Shown here piece after piece: positions 42,585-50,507 of a stretch of DNA of 64,000 bases. The DNA is taken from positions 4,278,001 to 4,342,000 of the forward strand of contig NZ_CP127295.1 of assembly GCF_030285665.1 (NCBI RefSeq). The letters run 5' to 3'. How positions within the stretch are numbered: the first letter of the stretch is position 1; each line of letters begins with the position of its first letter. The DNA is from Amycolatopsis mongoliensis (GTDB taxonomy: Bacteria; Actinomycetota; Actinomycetes; Mycobacteriales; Pseudonocardiaceae). Position numbers and translations under genes: made by a program. The notes beneath the pieces are model-generated. The model was given only the letters and a program-made list of their open reading frames with translations, did no database searches and was not told the DNA's origin.

Positions 42585-43241
42585 ATGTTCGGCTTTCTCG
42601 ACGTGCCCGTGGCGGGCGCGTACCACCTGATCCACACGCTCACCGGCCCGCTGTCCACGGCGCTGGCCATCGTCCTGTTCACCCTCGGCGTGCGGCTGCT
42701 GCTGCACCCGCTCGCCCGGTCGGCGGCCCGCGGCGAGCGCTCCCGGGCCGCCTTGCTGCCGGAAATCCGGGCCCTGCAGGCCGAGCACGGCCGCGACCGG
42801 GAGCGGCTGGCCGCGGAGATGACGAAGCTGCAGCAGGAGTCCGGGACCTCGCTGTTCGTCGGCTGCCTGCCGATGCTGCTGCAGCTGCCGTTCTTCATGG
42901 TCATGTACCGGCTCTTCACCACGCCCACGGTCGGCGGCGAACCCAACTCGCTGCTCGGCGCGACGCTGTTCGGGACGCCGCTGGGCGCGCACGGCCTGGC
43001 CGGCAGCCCGCTCGTGTTCGTGATCGCGGCCGGGCTGGCGGTCGTGGCGTGGTTCTCGGTGCGATGGCAGGACCGTCACCGCGACGCGACCGCGGAGGTG
43101 CCGGGCGGCAAGCTGCTGCGGTTGCTGCCCTACGGCACGGTGCTCGCGACGCTGGTCGTGCCGCAGGCCGCCGGGATCTACCTGCTCACGACGACGGCGT
43201 GGACCGCGGCGGAACGGGCGCTGCTACGACGCGGCTCGTGA
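42585..43241 (+). CDS. YidC/Oxa1-family membrane insertase paralogue
   Basis: A 218-residue YidC/Oxa1-type insertase. The conserved core begins with LSTALAIVLFTLGVRLLLHPLARSA, with the functional hydrophilic-groove arginine. The coiled segment PEIRALQAEHGRDRERLAAEM and PMLLQLPFFMVMYRLF follow, then three further helices. It lacks a long C-terminal tail and is not beside rnpA/rpmH, so it is a second copy rather than the housekeeping YidC. ATG at 42585 is preferred over GTG 42576 because of the GGAG spacing. Confidence 0.88.
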   Translation: MFGFLDVPVAGAYHLIHTLTGPLSTALAIVLFTLGVRLLLHPLARSAARGERSRAALLPEIRALQAEHGRDRERLAAEMTKLQQESGTSLFVGCLPMLLQLPFFMVMYRLFTTPTVGGEPNSLLGATLFGTPLGAHGLAGSPLVFVIAAGLAVVAWFSVRWQDRHRDATAEVPGGKLLRLLPYGTVLATLVVPQAAGIYLLTTTAWTAAERALLRRGS

Positions 43242-43637
43242 GCGCCGCCAGTCCTCGACGGCTTCCTCGACGTCCACCGGCGCCACGGTGAGCGGCGGGC
43301 CGGAGTGGTGGTTGAGGTAGGCCTGGCGGATCCGCTCGTTGAGGTCCTCGACGACCTCCCGCACCCGCCGTTCGGCCCGCTCGCCGGCGAGCCGGGCGGG
43401 CAGGTCCTGGACCTCGCGCTTGAGGGCGAGCGCCGGCGGCAGGAACGCCTTCGTGTCGTGGCCGCCGGCCCGGACCTGCCGCAGCACCCAGTCGGTCGCC
43501 GCGTCGTTGCCGGTGGGCTTCGGCAGCGGCTTGCCGGTGCCGGGAAGGTTGTCGAACTCGCCGCGGTCGCGGGCCTCGCCGATCTGCCGGTCGATCCACC
43601 AGCGGAAGGAGACCTTGGGCGGTTTGCGTCGGGTCAT
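43224..43637 (-). CDS. DUF1992 (DnaJ-homologue subfamily C member 28-like) protein
   Basis: A 137-residue DUF1992 protein. The motif WIDRQIGEARDRGEFDNLPGTGKPL is the family hallmark, followed by helices VLRQVRAGGHDTKAFLPPALALKREV. The ATG at 43637 starts a short basic lead; reading upstream is open but unlike the family. Function is unknown. Its 3' end overlaps the insertase gene by 18 bases on the opposite strand. Confidence 0.9.
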   Translation of the reverse strand: MTRRKPPKVSFRWWIDRQIGEARDRGEFDNLPGTGKPLPKPTGNDAATDWVLRQVRAGGHDTKAFLPPALALKREVQDLPARLAGERAERRVREVVEDLNERIRQAYLNHHSGPPLTVAPVDVEEAVEDWRRSRAAS

Positions 43638-43705
43638 GCGTTCCAGAATGCCAGGTGGGGCGGTCGTCCCGGGTAGGATCTTCGGCGGAGGAGCGAGGGG
43701 AGCGC

Positions 43706-44476
43706 ATGACCGCCGAACGCACTGGCGCCGAAAACGTGGACCGGACGCTCGCACTGCTCTGGCGTGCCCGCGGCGGTGCCGCCGAGCCGACCCGGGGACG
43801 CCGGCCGACGCTGACGATCGAGCGGATCGTCGCCGCGGCGATCGCGGTCGCGGACGCCGACGGGCTGTCCGCCGCGTCGATGCACCGCGTCGCCAAGGAG
43901 CTCGGCGCCGGCACGATGACGCTCTACACCTACGTGCCCGGCAAGGCCGAGCTGGTCGACCTGATGGTCGACGACGTGCTCGTCGAGCGGCGCCTGCCGG
44001 GGCCGGGCGAGCCGCGTCCGGCGGACTGGCGCGAGCAGGTGGCGCTCTACGCCGAGCGGACGCGCGCGGCGTACCGCACCCACCCGTGGCTGTGCGAGGT
44101 GTCGCGGGTCCGGCCGCCGCTCGGGCCCGGTCAGCTGGCCGGGCAGGAGTACCTGCTGTCCATCATGGACGGTCTGGGCCTGGCACCGCGGCAGGCCGTG
44201 GCCGCGGCCAACGGGATCGGCACGTACGTCGACGCGAACGCGGCGCTCGGCGCGGAGAACACCCGGCTCGAGCGCAGCACCGGGCAGTCGACCGAGGCGT
44301 GGTGGCACCAGCGGTCGACGTTCTGGGAGGACTACTTCGTGGTCGACGCGCACCCGGCGATGAACCGGATCTGGCTCGGCGGCGGCTTCGACGAGAGCGC
44401 GAAGGCCCAGGGCGACACGGCCTACGAGTTCGGCCTGGACCGGATGCTCGACGGCATCCAGGCGCTGGTCGGTTAG
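43706..44476 (+). CDS. TetR-family regulator with tetracycline-repressor-like C-terminal domain
   Basis: A 256-residue regulator. The helix-turn-helix is IVAAAIAVADADGLSAASMHRVAKELGAGTMTLYTYVPGKAELVDLM at about 38-84. The C-terminal domain (LYAERTRAAYRTHPWLCEVS) is of the TetR_C type that binds drugs. ATG at 43706 has a GAGGGGAG site. The gene is divergent from DUF1992 with 68 bases between. Its end overlaps the convergent small gene by four bases. There is no visible drug-export partner next to it. Confidence 0.9.
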   Translation: MTAERTGAENVDRTLALLWRARGGAAEPTRGRRPTLTIERIVAAAIAVADADGLSAASMHRVAKELGAGTMTLYTYVPGKAELVDLMVDDVLVERRLPGPGEPRPADWREQVALYAERTRAAYRTHPWLCEVSRVRPPLGPGQLAGQEYLLSIMDGLGLAPRQAVAAANGIGTYVDANAALGAENTRLERSTGQSTEAWWHQRSTFWEDYFVVDAHPAMNRIWLGGGFDESAKAQGDTAYEFGLDRMLDGIQALVG

Positions 44477-44739
44477 CGCCGGCTCCGCCACCTCGACCGG
44501 CGGCGTTCCTGCCGGGGCACCGACGGTTCCGGTGCGGTGCCCCCGCGCAGGACGTCCCGGCACTCGGGGTCGAACCGGCCGGGTGCCTCGATCATCGGTG
44601 CCGCCAGCACCACGTGCCCGCACACCGCGCGGAACCGCCCGTCGTGCCGGCCCGTCGCGAACTCGTCCTCGGTGACGGCATGGGTGTAGCCGTCGGTGTC
44701 GCAGCGGATGTGCACCAGGAACGGCTCCACCGGGCTCAT
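44473..44739 (-). CDS. Conserved small hypothetical protein
   Basis: An 88-residue protein with three cysteines (IRCDTDGYTHAV, FRAVCGHVVLA, DPECRDVL), which could bind a metal, and an arginine-rich C-terminus. ATG at 44739 overlaps the stop of the transglycosylase gene (ATGA), so it is co-translated with it. It is not a family that I can name. The codon use and coupling support a real gene. Confidence 0.6.
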   Translation of the reverse strand: MSPVEPFLVHIRCDTDGYTHAVTEDEFATGRHDGRFRAVCGHVVLAAPMIEAPGRFDPECRDVLRGGTAPEPSVPRQERRRSRWRSRR

Positions 44740-45887
44740 CCCGTCGGGCTGGTCGTGGTGGTTCCGGTGGGCGTGCTCGCCGAATCGGCCGCGGTGCTGG
44801 TCGGCGCGGTGCTGGTCGTGGGCGTGGTGGTCGTCGACGGCGGCGGCGTCGTGGAGGACGCCGGCGGGGTCGTCGTCGGGTCGGTGGTGGGGCTTCCCGG
44901 CGTGGTGGCCGGGGTGGACGACGACGGTGACGTGGTGGTCGGCGGCGTCGAGGTGCCCGGCAGCGAGTCCGGCGGTTCGGTGGTCACCGGCGGCGCCGGC
45001 GGGGCGGGCGCGCCGACCGGACTGCCCGCGGCGGCGGAGTCCGGGGCGTCGGGGGCGCCGATCGGCACCTGGCTGTCGGGCAGCTGGGCGACCCCGCCGC
45101 GGTAGGCCGCGGCCCACGCCATCACCGTGTCCACATAGGACTGCGAGTTGTTGTAGCGGCGCACCGCGATGCGCTGGCCCGCGTCGGTCGACAGGTCCAG
45201 CCCGCCCGAGCACAGGTAGCGCGCGGTGGCCAGGGTCTCGTCGTAGATGTTGTTCGGGTTCGAGACGCCGTCGCCGTTGCCGTCGGAGGCGTAGCCCTTC
45301 CACGTGCCCGGGATGAACTGCGTCGGGCCGACCGCGCGGTCCCAGACGGCGTCGCCGTCGTACTTGCCGCCGTCGGTGTCCGGGATCGCGGCGAACGCGC
45401 CGGCGCCGTTGAGCACCGGGCCGAGGATGGGCTCGAGGGTGTCGCCGTTGGCGTTGACGTACCCGCCGCGCGCGTGGTTCGACTCGATCCGGCCGATGCT
45501 CGCGATCAGCGCCCAGTCGAGGTGGCAGTTCGGCTGTTCCTTCGCGAGGATCTCGGCGGCGTTCTTGTACGCCTTGAGCATGCTCCCCGGGATGCCGAGC
45601 GGCCCCGAGATGCCCGCCGAGCCGGCGTGGCCGCCGGGCACGACCAGCGGCGTCGGCAGCGGCGGCTGGGGGAGGCTGCCGTCGACGGCGACGGGCGGCA
45701 TGACGATCTTCGGCGGCTGCAGCGGGGCGGCCTGGTCGGGCAGGGCGTTCCCGGCGCCGGCGATGACGACCGGCGTGGGCAGGCCGGTGGTCAGCGTGGG
45801 CAGCACGACGAGCGCGCCGCCGGCGAGCGCGGCCGCGGTGCGGCGGACTCCGCGCGTGCCCTTGCGACGTGGCCGGTGCTTCGGCAT
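44736..45887 (-). CDS. Secreted lytic murein transglycosylase (MltB/SLT_2 type)
   Basis: A 383-residue secreted muralytic enzyme. The signal peptide is about residues 1-45 (RRKGTRGVRRTAAALAGGAL). The catalytic domain (about 100-280) has IGRIESNHARGG with catalytic Glu135, GPTQFIPGTW, YDETLATARYL and RRYNNSQSYVDTVMAWAAAY. The last 100 residues are Thr/Ser/Pro-rich, a typical wall-spanning linker, with no domain beyond it. Members cleave peptidoglycan glycan strands. ATG at 45887 is followed by the expected basic region. It forms an operon with the downstream 88-residue gene. Confidence 0.92.
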   Translation of the reverse strand: MPKHRPRRKGTRGVRRTAAALAGGALVVLPTLTTGLPTPVVIAGAGNALPDQAAPLQPPKIVMPPVAVDGSLPQPPLPTPLVVPGGHAGSAGISGPLGIPGSMLKAYKNAAEILAKEQPNCHLDWALIASIGRIESNHARGGYVNANGDTLEPILGPVLNGAGAFAAIPDTDGGKYDGDAVWDRAVGPTQFIPGTWKGYASDGNGDGVSNPNNIYDETLATARYLCSGGLDLSTDAGQRIAVRRYNNSQSYVDTVMAWAAAYRGGVAQLPDSQVPIGAPDAPDSAAAGSPVGAPAPPAPPVTTEPPDSLPGTSTPPTTTSPSSSTPATTPGSPTTDPTTTPPASSTTPPPSTTTTPTTSTAPTSTAADSASTPTGTTTTSPTG

Positions 45888-46081
45888 GGTCGTCCCCGCT
45901 TCCCTCGATCTTCGCTGATCGCCTCACCCGATCGGCCCCACCCACCGGTACTGACCGGTAGGAGCAAGCTAGCCGATGGAACCGAACTTTGGCGAACGGC
46001 ACAGCGAAATCGAGGCCGCGAAGCGAAGTTCGTCCTGATGGCACAAAACCTTCGTAGGGAATCTGTCACATTCACCAGGAC

Positions 46082-46996
46082 TTAACGGGTCGCTGAGGAG
46101 AGTTTGTCCAGCAGGACACCGGGCACGGTGATCCCGCGGTGGCGCACGTCCGAAGAAAACCGCCGGACGAGCGAATCCGACGGCGTCGCGGTGAACGTGA
46201 CGACATCGCGGTGCAGAACCGGCTTCAGCCGCCGCAGCGCTCCCGCGAACGTGCGGGTCAGCGCGGTGGTCGGGACCAGCGCCACGCCCAGTCCGGCCGT
46301 CGCGAGCTGCGCCGCCGTCGCCGCCTGCTTCGTCCGCATCACCGCGCCGAGCACGGTTCCGCGCCGCGCCGCCTCCTCGTCGAGCCAGCTCCCGAGACCG
46401 TTGTCCGGGTGGTAGTGCACCACCGGCACCCCGGCCAGGTCGGCCATCGGTACCGCCGCCCGGGTGGCGAGCGGGTGGTCGGCGGCCAGCGCGACGACGA
46501 TCTCCTCGCGCCCCACGACTTCGGCCGCGCCGGTCCAGCGGCTCGGCCGCGGCCCGACCGCGACGTCCGCTTCGCCCGCCTCCAGGGCCGCCACCAGCGC
46601 GTCCGCACTCGTCGTCTCGGTCAGCGTGATCAGCACGCCCGGGCGGTACCGGTGCCAGCTCCGCAGCACCGGCGCGAGCAGCCCGGCCGTCATGCTCTCC
46701 GCGCAAGCGATCCGCAGCGTGCCCTCGCCGCCGCCGGCGACCGCGCGCCCGGTCCGGACCACGCGCTCGGCGGCGGCCAGCGCCGCCCGCGCGTCGGCGA
46801 GGATCGCGCGCCCGGTGGCGGTCGGCCGGACCCCGCGCGGCAGCCGTTCGAGCACCGGCGTGCCCAGTTCCCGTTCGAGCGCGCCGATCTGGTGCGACAG
46901 CGCGGGCTGCGAGAGGTGCACCCGCGCGGCCGCCTCCGTGATCGACCCGGCGTCGAGCACCGCGACCAGGCACTCGAGCGCGCGCAGGGTAGGCAT
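46082..46996 (-). CDS. LysR-family transcriptional regulator
   Basis: A 304-residue LysR protein. The helix-turn-helix at the N-terminus is LRALECLVAVLDAGSITEAAARVHLSQPALSHQIGALERELG, and the periplasmic-binding-protein-like effector domain covers residues 90-295. ATG at 46996 starts the motif at the usual place. It is divergent from a short-chain dehydrogenase (103 bases between starts), so it most likely controls that gene. The effector is unknown. Confidence 0.92.
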   Translation of the reverse strand: MPTLRALECLVAVLDAGSITEAAARVHLSQPALSHQIGALERELGTPVLERLPRGVRPTATGRAILADARAALAAAERVVRTGRAVAGGGEGTLRIACAESMTAGLLAPVLRSWHRYRPGVLITLTETTSADALVAALEAGEADVAVGPRPSRWTGAAEVVGREEIVVALAADHPLATRAAVPMADLAGVPVVHYHPDNGLGSWLDEEAARRGTVLGAVMRTKQAATAAQLATAGLGVALVPTTALTRTFAGALRRLKPVLHRDVVTFTATPSDSLVRRFSSDVRHRGITVPGVLLDKLSSATR

Positions 46997-47099
46997 TCGC
47001 CGATTCTATCGCAGTCATCGAAAACATTCGGATCGCGACGGGACTGTTCCGGCCGCCTGCCGCGCTGACTCCGGTGTGCGAGACGAAAGGAGCACGGAA

Positions 47100-47795
47100 A
47101 TGTCGTTCGAAGGAAAGCGGCTGGTCGTCGTCGGCGGTGGGTCGGGGATCGCGCGCCGGATCGCGGCGGACGCGCACGCGGCGGGCGCCGAAGTCACCTT
47201 GGCGGGGCGGAATCCGGCGCGGATCGACGTTCCCGGTATTCGCGCCGCGTTCGCGGACCTCGGGGACGAATCGTCGCTGAAAGCGCTTGCCGCGGAAACC
47301 GGGGAACTCGACTACCTGGTCACGCTCGCCGGGGCCCCGGCGAACGGTCCGGTCGCGGCGCTGGAGCGGGACGCGGTCACGCGGGCCTTCGACGCGAAGG
47401 TGATCGGGCCGCTCATGCTGGCCAAGCACTTCGCCCCGCGATTCCGGGACGGCGGCGCCATCGCGTTGTTCTCCGGCGTCGCGGCCTGGCGGCCCGCGCC
47501 CGAGCGGACGGTCATGGCCACCACGAACGGCGCGGTCGCGTTCCTCGCGGAAGCGCTCGCGGTCGACCTCGCCCCGATCCGCGTCACCGCGATCTCCCCG
47601 GGCATCGTCGACTCCGGTGCGTGGGACCGGCTCGGCGCCGGGAAGGACGATTTCTTCCGCCGGACCGCGGACGCGAACCCGGCGCGCCGGGTGGGCCGCA
47701 CCGCGGACGTCGCGGCGGCGACCTTGCAGGTGCTGGCGAATCCGTTCATCACGGGCACCGTGCTGCACGTGGACGGGGGCGGCAGGCTCGGCTGA
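47100..47795 (+). CDS. SDR-fold protein lacking the catalytic Tyr and Lys
   Basis: A 231-residue SDR-fold protein. The cofactor loop is VGGGSGIARRIA, with Ala replacing the third glycine. The region that should hold YxxxK reads TVMATTNGAVAF, so Tyr is Met139 and Lys is Asn143, although a Ser (Ser125, LFSGVAA) and the following APIRVTAISPG are kept. Classical oxidoreductase chemistry is therefore unlikely, and the protein may bind nucleotide or work by another route. ATG at 47100 follows GAAAGGAG. It is divergent from the LysR gene that probably regulates it. Confidence 0.8.
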   Translation: MSFEGKRLVVVGGGSGIARRIAADAHAAGAEVTLAGRNPARIDVPGIRAAFADLGDESSLKALAAETGELDYLVTLAGAPANGPVAALERDAVTRAFDAKVIGPLMLAKHFAPRFRDGGAIALFSGVAAWRPAPERTVMATTNGAVAFLAEALAVDLAPIRVTAISPGIVDSGAWDRLGAGKDDFFRRTADANPARRVGRTADVAAATLQVLANPFITGTVLHVDGGGRLG

Positions 47796-47896
47796 AAACT
47801 CTGGGTGAGCGAGCCTTTACAGGACCCGGAACCATTCCTATGATCGGCCGGCCGGACGCAGTGCCCGCGTCCGGTCGGCCCAGGGTGGAGGGTTTG

Positions 47897-48559
47897 ATGG
47901 CACGCAGGGCTCCGCGCAGCGAAGCGGTCACCGTAGCCGAGTTGCTCGTCCGGTCCGCCGCGGCGCACGACCGCCACCGCACGGCGGGCACCCCGGCGCG
48001 GCACCGGGAAAAACCGCAGGTGCTGCGCTCGTTGGCCCGGCTGCGGGTGTTCTCCGTGGTCGCCGGCGCGCTGGCGCTGACCGGTGGGGTCGCCACCGCG
48101 GTGTCGATGCCGGTCGAGCGGGGCGCGGGAGCGGTCTGGCCGCCGGCCGGCCTGGAACCCCCGGCGGCCGCGCTGGTGCCGTTTTCCGCGGACGTCGTGG
48201 TGCCGCCCGCGAAGCCCGCTCCGGAATCCGCACCGGCACCTGTCGATCCGGGCGGAATAGTTCCGGCTGCCGTCCATCAGGAATCGAATTCCGGACTCAC
48301 GCCCGCCCATCGCGGAAAGCTCGCGAAAGCGGTCAAGATCGTCGGGAAGGGTGTCGGCACCGCAGTCGGCAAGACGGCCGGGAAGGGGAAATCACCGCAC
48401 CCGCCGAAGCAGGCGGCTCCGGTGCGGCACGAAATCCCGGACGTCCCGATCTGGTCGCGCGGCCGCCCCGGCGGTCCGCCCGACTGGCAGGCGATGTCCG
48501 GTGGCCACCGCCCGGCGGACGGTCACCACTGCGGCGGCGGTGGCCGCCACCGCCGATGA
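47897..48559 (+). CDS. Single-pass membrane protein with Pro-rich exterior
   Basis: A 220-residue protein with a cytoplasmic N-terminus (VTVAELLVRSAAAHDRHR), one membrane helix (about 52-72, VFSVVAGALALTGGVATAV), an extracytoplasmic Pro/Ala-rich part, a Lys/Gly-rich stretch (KAVKIVGKGVGTAVGKTAG) and a His/Gly-rich end. Its N-terminal phrase is shared with the 73-residue protein at 49142. It has no recognised family. ATG at 47897 has a GGAGGG site. Its 3' end is two bases from the convergent acetyltransferase stop. Confidence 0.65.
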   Translation: MARRAPRSEAVTVAELLVRSAAAHDRHRTAGTPARHREKPQVLRSLARLRVFSVVAGALALTGGVATAVSMPVERGAGAVWPPAGLEPPAAALVPFSADVVVPPAKPAPESAPAPVDPGGIVPAAVHQESNSGLTPAHRGKLAKAVKIVGKGVGTAVGKTAGKGKSPHPPKQAAPVRHEIPDVPIWSRGRPGGPPDWQAMSGGHRPADGHHCGGGGRHRR

Positions 48560-48561
48560 CG

Positions 48562-49002
48562 TCAGCCGTCGAGCGGGATCTGGTACTGCATGAACCCCTT
48601 GTCGAGGGCGACCTGGTCGTAGAGGCGCCGCGCGGTGGTGTTCGACGTCTGTGTGTGCCAGTAGACGCGGACGCAACCCCGCTCGCGCGCCCAGTCGGCG
48701 ACGGCTTCGATGAGTGCCCGGCCGACCCCGCGGCCCCGCGCCCGGGAGTCGGTGAACAGGTCCTGCAGGTAGCAGACGTCGGCGGACGTCGTGCTGACGT
48801 GCGTGAAGAAGTGCGCGATGCCGACGAGTTCGCCGTCGAGCCGCGCGCCGAGCGCGTGCATCCGCTCGCCGCCGGCGAACTCGCGCCACGCGCGGTCCAT
48901 CAGTTCGGGTGCGAGCGTCCTGCCGTAGAACGTGTTGTAGCCGGCGAACAGGTTTTCCCAGGCCGGACGGTCTTCCGCGGTGAGGCCCCCAAGGGTGATC
49001 AT
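48562..49002 (-). CDS. GNAT-family N-acetyltransferase
   Basis: A 146-residue GNAT enzyme. Motif A is LQDLFTDSRARGRGVGRALIEAV, with the acetyl-CoA pyrophosphate loop RGRGVG. Motif B is RVYWHTQTSNTTARRLYDQVA. The acceptor substrate is unknown (small amines or peptides are common). ATG at 49002 starts the fold. It is a single gene. Confidence 0.9.
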   Translation of the reverse strand: MITLGGLTAEDRPAWENLFAGYNTFYGRTLAPELMDRAWREFAGGERMHALGARLDGELVGIAHFFTHVSTTSADVCYLQDLFTDSRARGRGVGRALIEAVADWARERGCVRVYWHTQTSNTTARRLYDQVALDKGFMQYQIPLDG

Positions 49003-49141
49003 GCGCCGAGGCTAACGCTCCGGTTGACCGGTCCGGCGAACACGCCGGACACAACTGGCCAGTAAGGTGACGAACCCGAATTCGATTCATAGAATCAGCA
49101 GCCATCAGGTCCCGGCAGGCCCAATTCAGCGGAGGTTCCCG

Positions 49142-49363
49142 ATGGCGCGCACGGTGCACCGTGCCAGTGGCAAGCCCGTCACGGTGGGGGAGCTGATGCT
49201 CCGGCCGGACGTTCACGGCCGGCGCCGGCCCGAGGACCTGGAGGTACTCGAGCTCGCCTATCGGATGCGCCGCCGGGTCGGCCCCGAACCGGTCGTCGCC
49301 CGGACGCCGCGTTCGCGCGCGCTGGCCGTGGTCACCGGTCTCTGGCGCCGCAAGCCGCGGTAG
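49142..49363 (+). CDS. Small basic protein with VTVxELxxR N-terminal motif
   Basis: A 73-residue basic protein. VTVGELMLRPDVHGRRR near residue 14 matches VTVAELLVRSAAAHDRHR in the protein at 47897, pointing to a shared short domain. The C-terminus is RALAVVTGLWRRKPR, possibly amphipathic. ATG at 49142 has GGAGG seven bases upstream, a good ribosome site. It is followed by two hairpins, the second an intrinsic terminator. Function is unknown. Confidence 0.6.
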   Translation: MARTVHRASGKPVTVGELMLRPDVHGRRRPEDLEVLELAYRMRRRVGPEPVVARTPRSRALAVVTGLWRRKPR

Positions 49364-49380
49364 CCCGCCGGCTTCCGGCT

Positions 49381-49405
49381 CCCCGCCTCGGTCCCCGAGG
49401 CGGGG
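49381..49405 (+). terminator. Hairpin after the 73-residue gene
   Basis: CCCCGCCTCGG (49381-49391) pairs perfectly with CCGAGGCGGGG (49395-49405) over a three-base loop, 18 bases after the stop. It has no T-tract and is probably a secondary terminator upstream of the main one. Confidence 0.55.
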
Positions 49406-49460
49406 CTCGCCGGCCTTCGAGCCGGTCCCGCTCGATCCGCGCAGTGCAAGCTCTCCCTAC

Positions 49461-49489
49461 AGGCCACCCTCGCCGAGGGTGGCCTTTTT
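49461..49489 (+). terminator. Intrinsic terminator
   Basis: A perfect ten-base stem AGGCCACCCT / AGGGTGGCCT with a five-base loop is followed by a run of five T (49485-49489). It ends rightward transcripts and insulates the sugar operon, whose promoter starts 70 bases further on. Confidence 0.85.
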
Positions 49490-49558
49490 CGTGTCTCCGG
49501 TCCCGCGTCGTCTGCACGCGCGTGCGCACTCACTGCGTGAATATGCTCGATATGCCGA

Positions 49559-49587
49559 TTGACGATGCACAAAACTGCACCTACCGT
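49559..49587 (+). promoter_or_regulatory. Promoter of the sugar-enzyme operon with operator-like centre
   Basis: TTGACG (49559-49564), 17 bases, TACCGT (49582-49587) fit the HrdB-type consensus. The spacer holds TGCACAAAACTGCAC, resembling the operator-like sequence at the transport promoter (both contain AAAACTGC followed by CAC or GCAC). A DeoR-type repressor bound here would cover the promoter core. It lies 38 bases before the SIS start. Confidence 0.55.
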
Positions 49588-49625
49588 GACAGCTGTTGCG
49601 CGTAACCGGCACGGATGGGGAGTTC

Positions 49626-50507
49626 ATGAGCGGGACCTTCATGGCGGCGGAGATCGCCAGCCAGCCCGGCTGCTGGCGGGAGGCCGGCGCGTTCGCCGCC
49701 GCGAACAGCGGGCGGCTGCCCGCGCCGGGGGCCCGGGTGGCGGTCGTCGGCTGCGGCACGTCGTGGTTCGTCGGCCAGGCCTACGCCGTGCTGCGCGAAA
49801 CCGCCGGGCTCGGCGAGACCGACGCCTTCGCCGCGTCCGAGTTCCCGGCCGGCCGCGCCTACGACCACGTGCTCGCGCTGAGCCGCTCGGGCACCACCAC
49901 CGAGGTGCACACCCTGCTCGCGAAGCTGCGCGGCCGGACGAAGACCACGGCGATCACCGGCGTGCCCGCCGCGATCGCGGGCGCCGCCGGCGCCGTCGTC
50001 GACCTGTCCGCGGTGGACGAACGCTCGGTCGTGCAGACCCGGTTCGCCACCACGGCGCTCGCGATGCTGCGCGCGCACCTCGGCGAGGACCTGACCGACG
50101 TCGTCGCGCAGGCCGAACGCGTCCTGGCCGAACCACTGCCGGAGTCGCTGGTCGGCGCCGCGCAGTTCAGCTTCCTCGGCACCGGCTGGTCGGTCGGGAT
50201 CGCGAACGAGGCCGCGCTCAAGTTCCGCGAGGCGTGCCTGCTGTGGACGGAGTCCTACCCCGCGTGGGACTACCGGCACGGCCCGATCAGCATCAGCGAG
50301 CCGGGCCGCGTGACCTGGATGTTCGGCCGCGCGCCGGACGGTCTCGCCGACGACGTCCGCCGCGCGGGCGGCACCTTCGCCGAGAGCGGCCTCGACCCGC
50401 TCGCCGATCTCGTCCGCGCCCAGCTCGTGGCCGGCGCGATCGCCCGGCGCAAGGGCCTGGACCCGGACCGCCCGCGCAGCCTCACGCGATCCGTCGTCCT
50501 CACATGA
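49626..50507 (+). CDS. SIS-domain sugar isomerase/deaminase, AgaS-like
   Basis: A 293-residue protein with two SIS domains. GCGTSWFVGQA and ALSRSGTTTEV mark the first (about 10-150), and FLGTGWSVGIANEAALKFREA the second. This is the layout of AgaS and related hexosamine-phosphate deaminase/isomerases and not of GlmS, as the glutaminase domain is absent. With the kinase and aldolase genes that follow, a route through tagatose- or fructose-6-phosphate is likely. ATG at 49626 has a GGGGAG site. It overlaps the kinase by four bases. Confidence 0.85.
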   Translation: MSGTFMAAEIASQPGCWREAGAFAAANSGRLPAPGARVAVVGCGTSWFVGQAYAVLRETAGLGETDAFAASEFPAGRAYDHVLALSRSGTTTEVHTLLAKLRGRTKTTAITGVPAAIAGAAGAVVDLSAVDERSVVQTRFATTALAMLRAHLGEDLTDVVAQAERVLAEPLPESLVGAAQFSFLGTGWSVGIANEAALKFREACLLWTESYPAWDYRHGPISISEPGRVTWMFGRAPDGLADDVRRAGGTFAESGLDPLADLVRAQLVAGAIARRKGLDPDRPRSLTRSVVLT

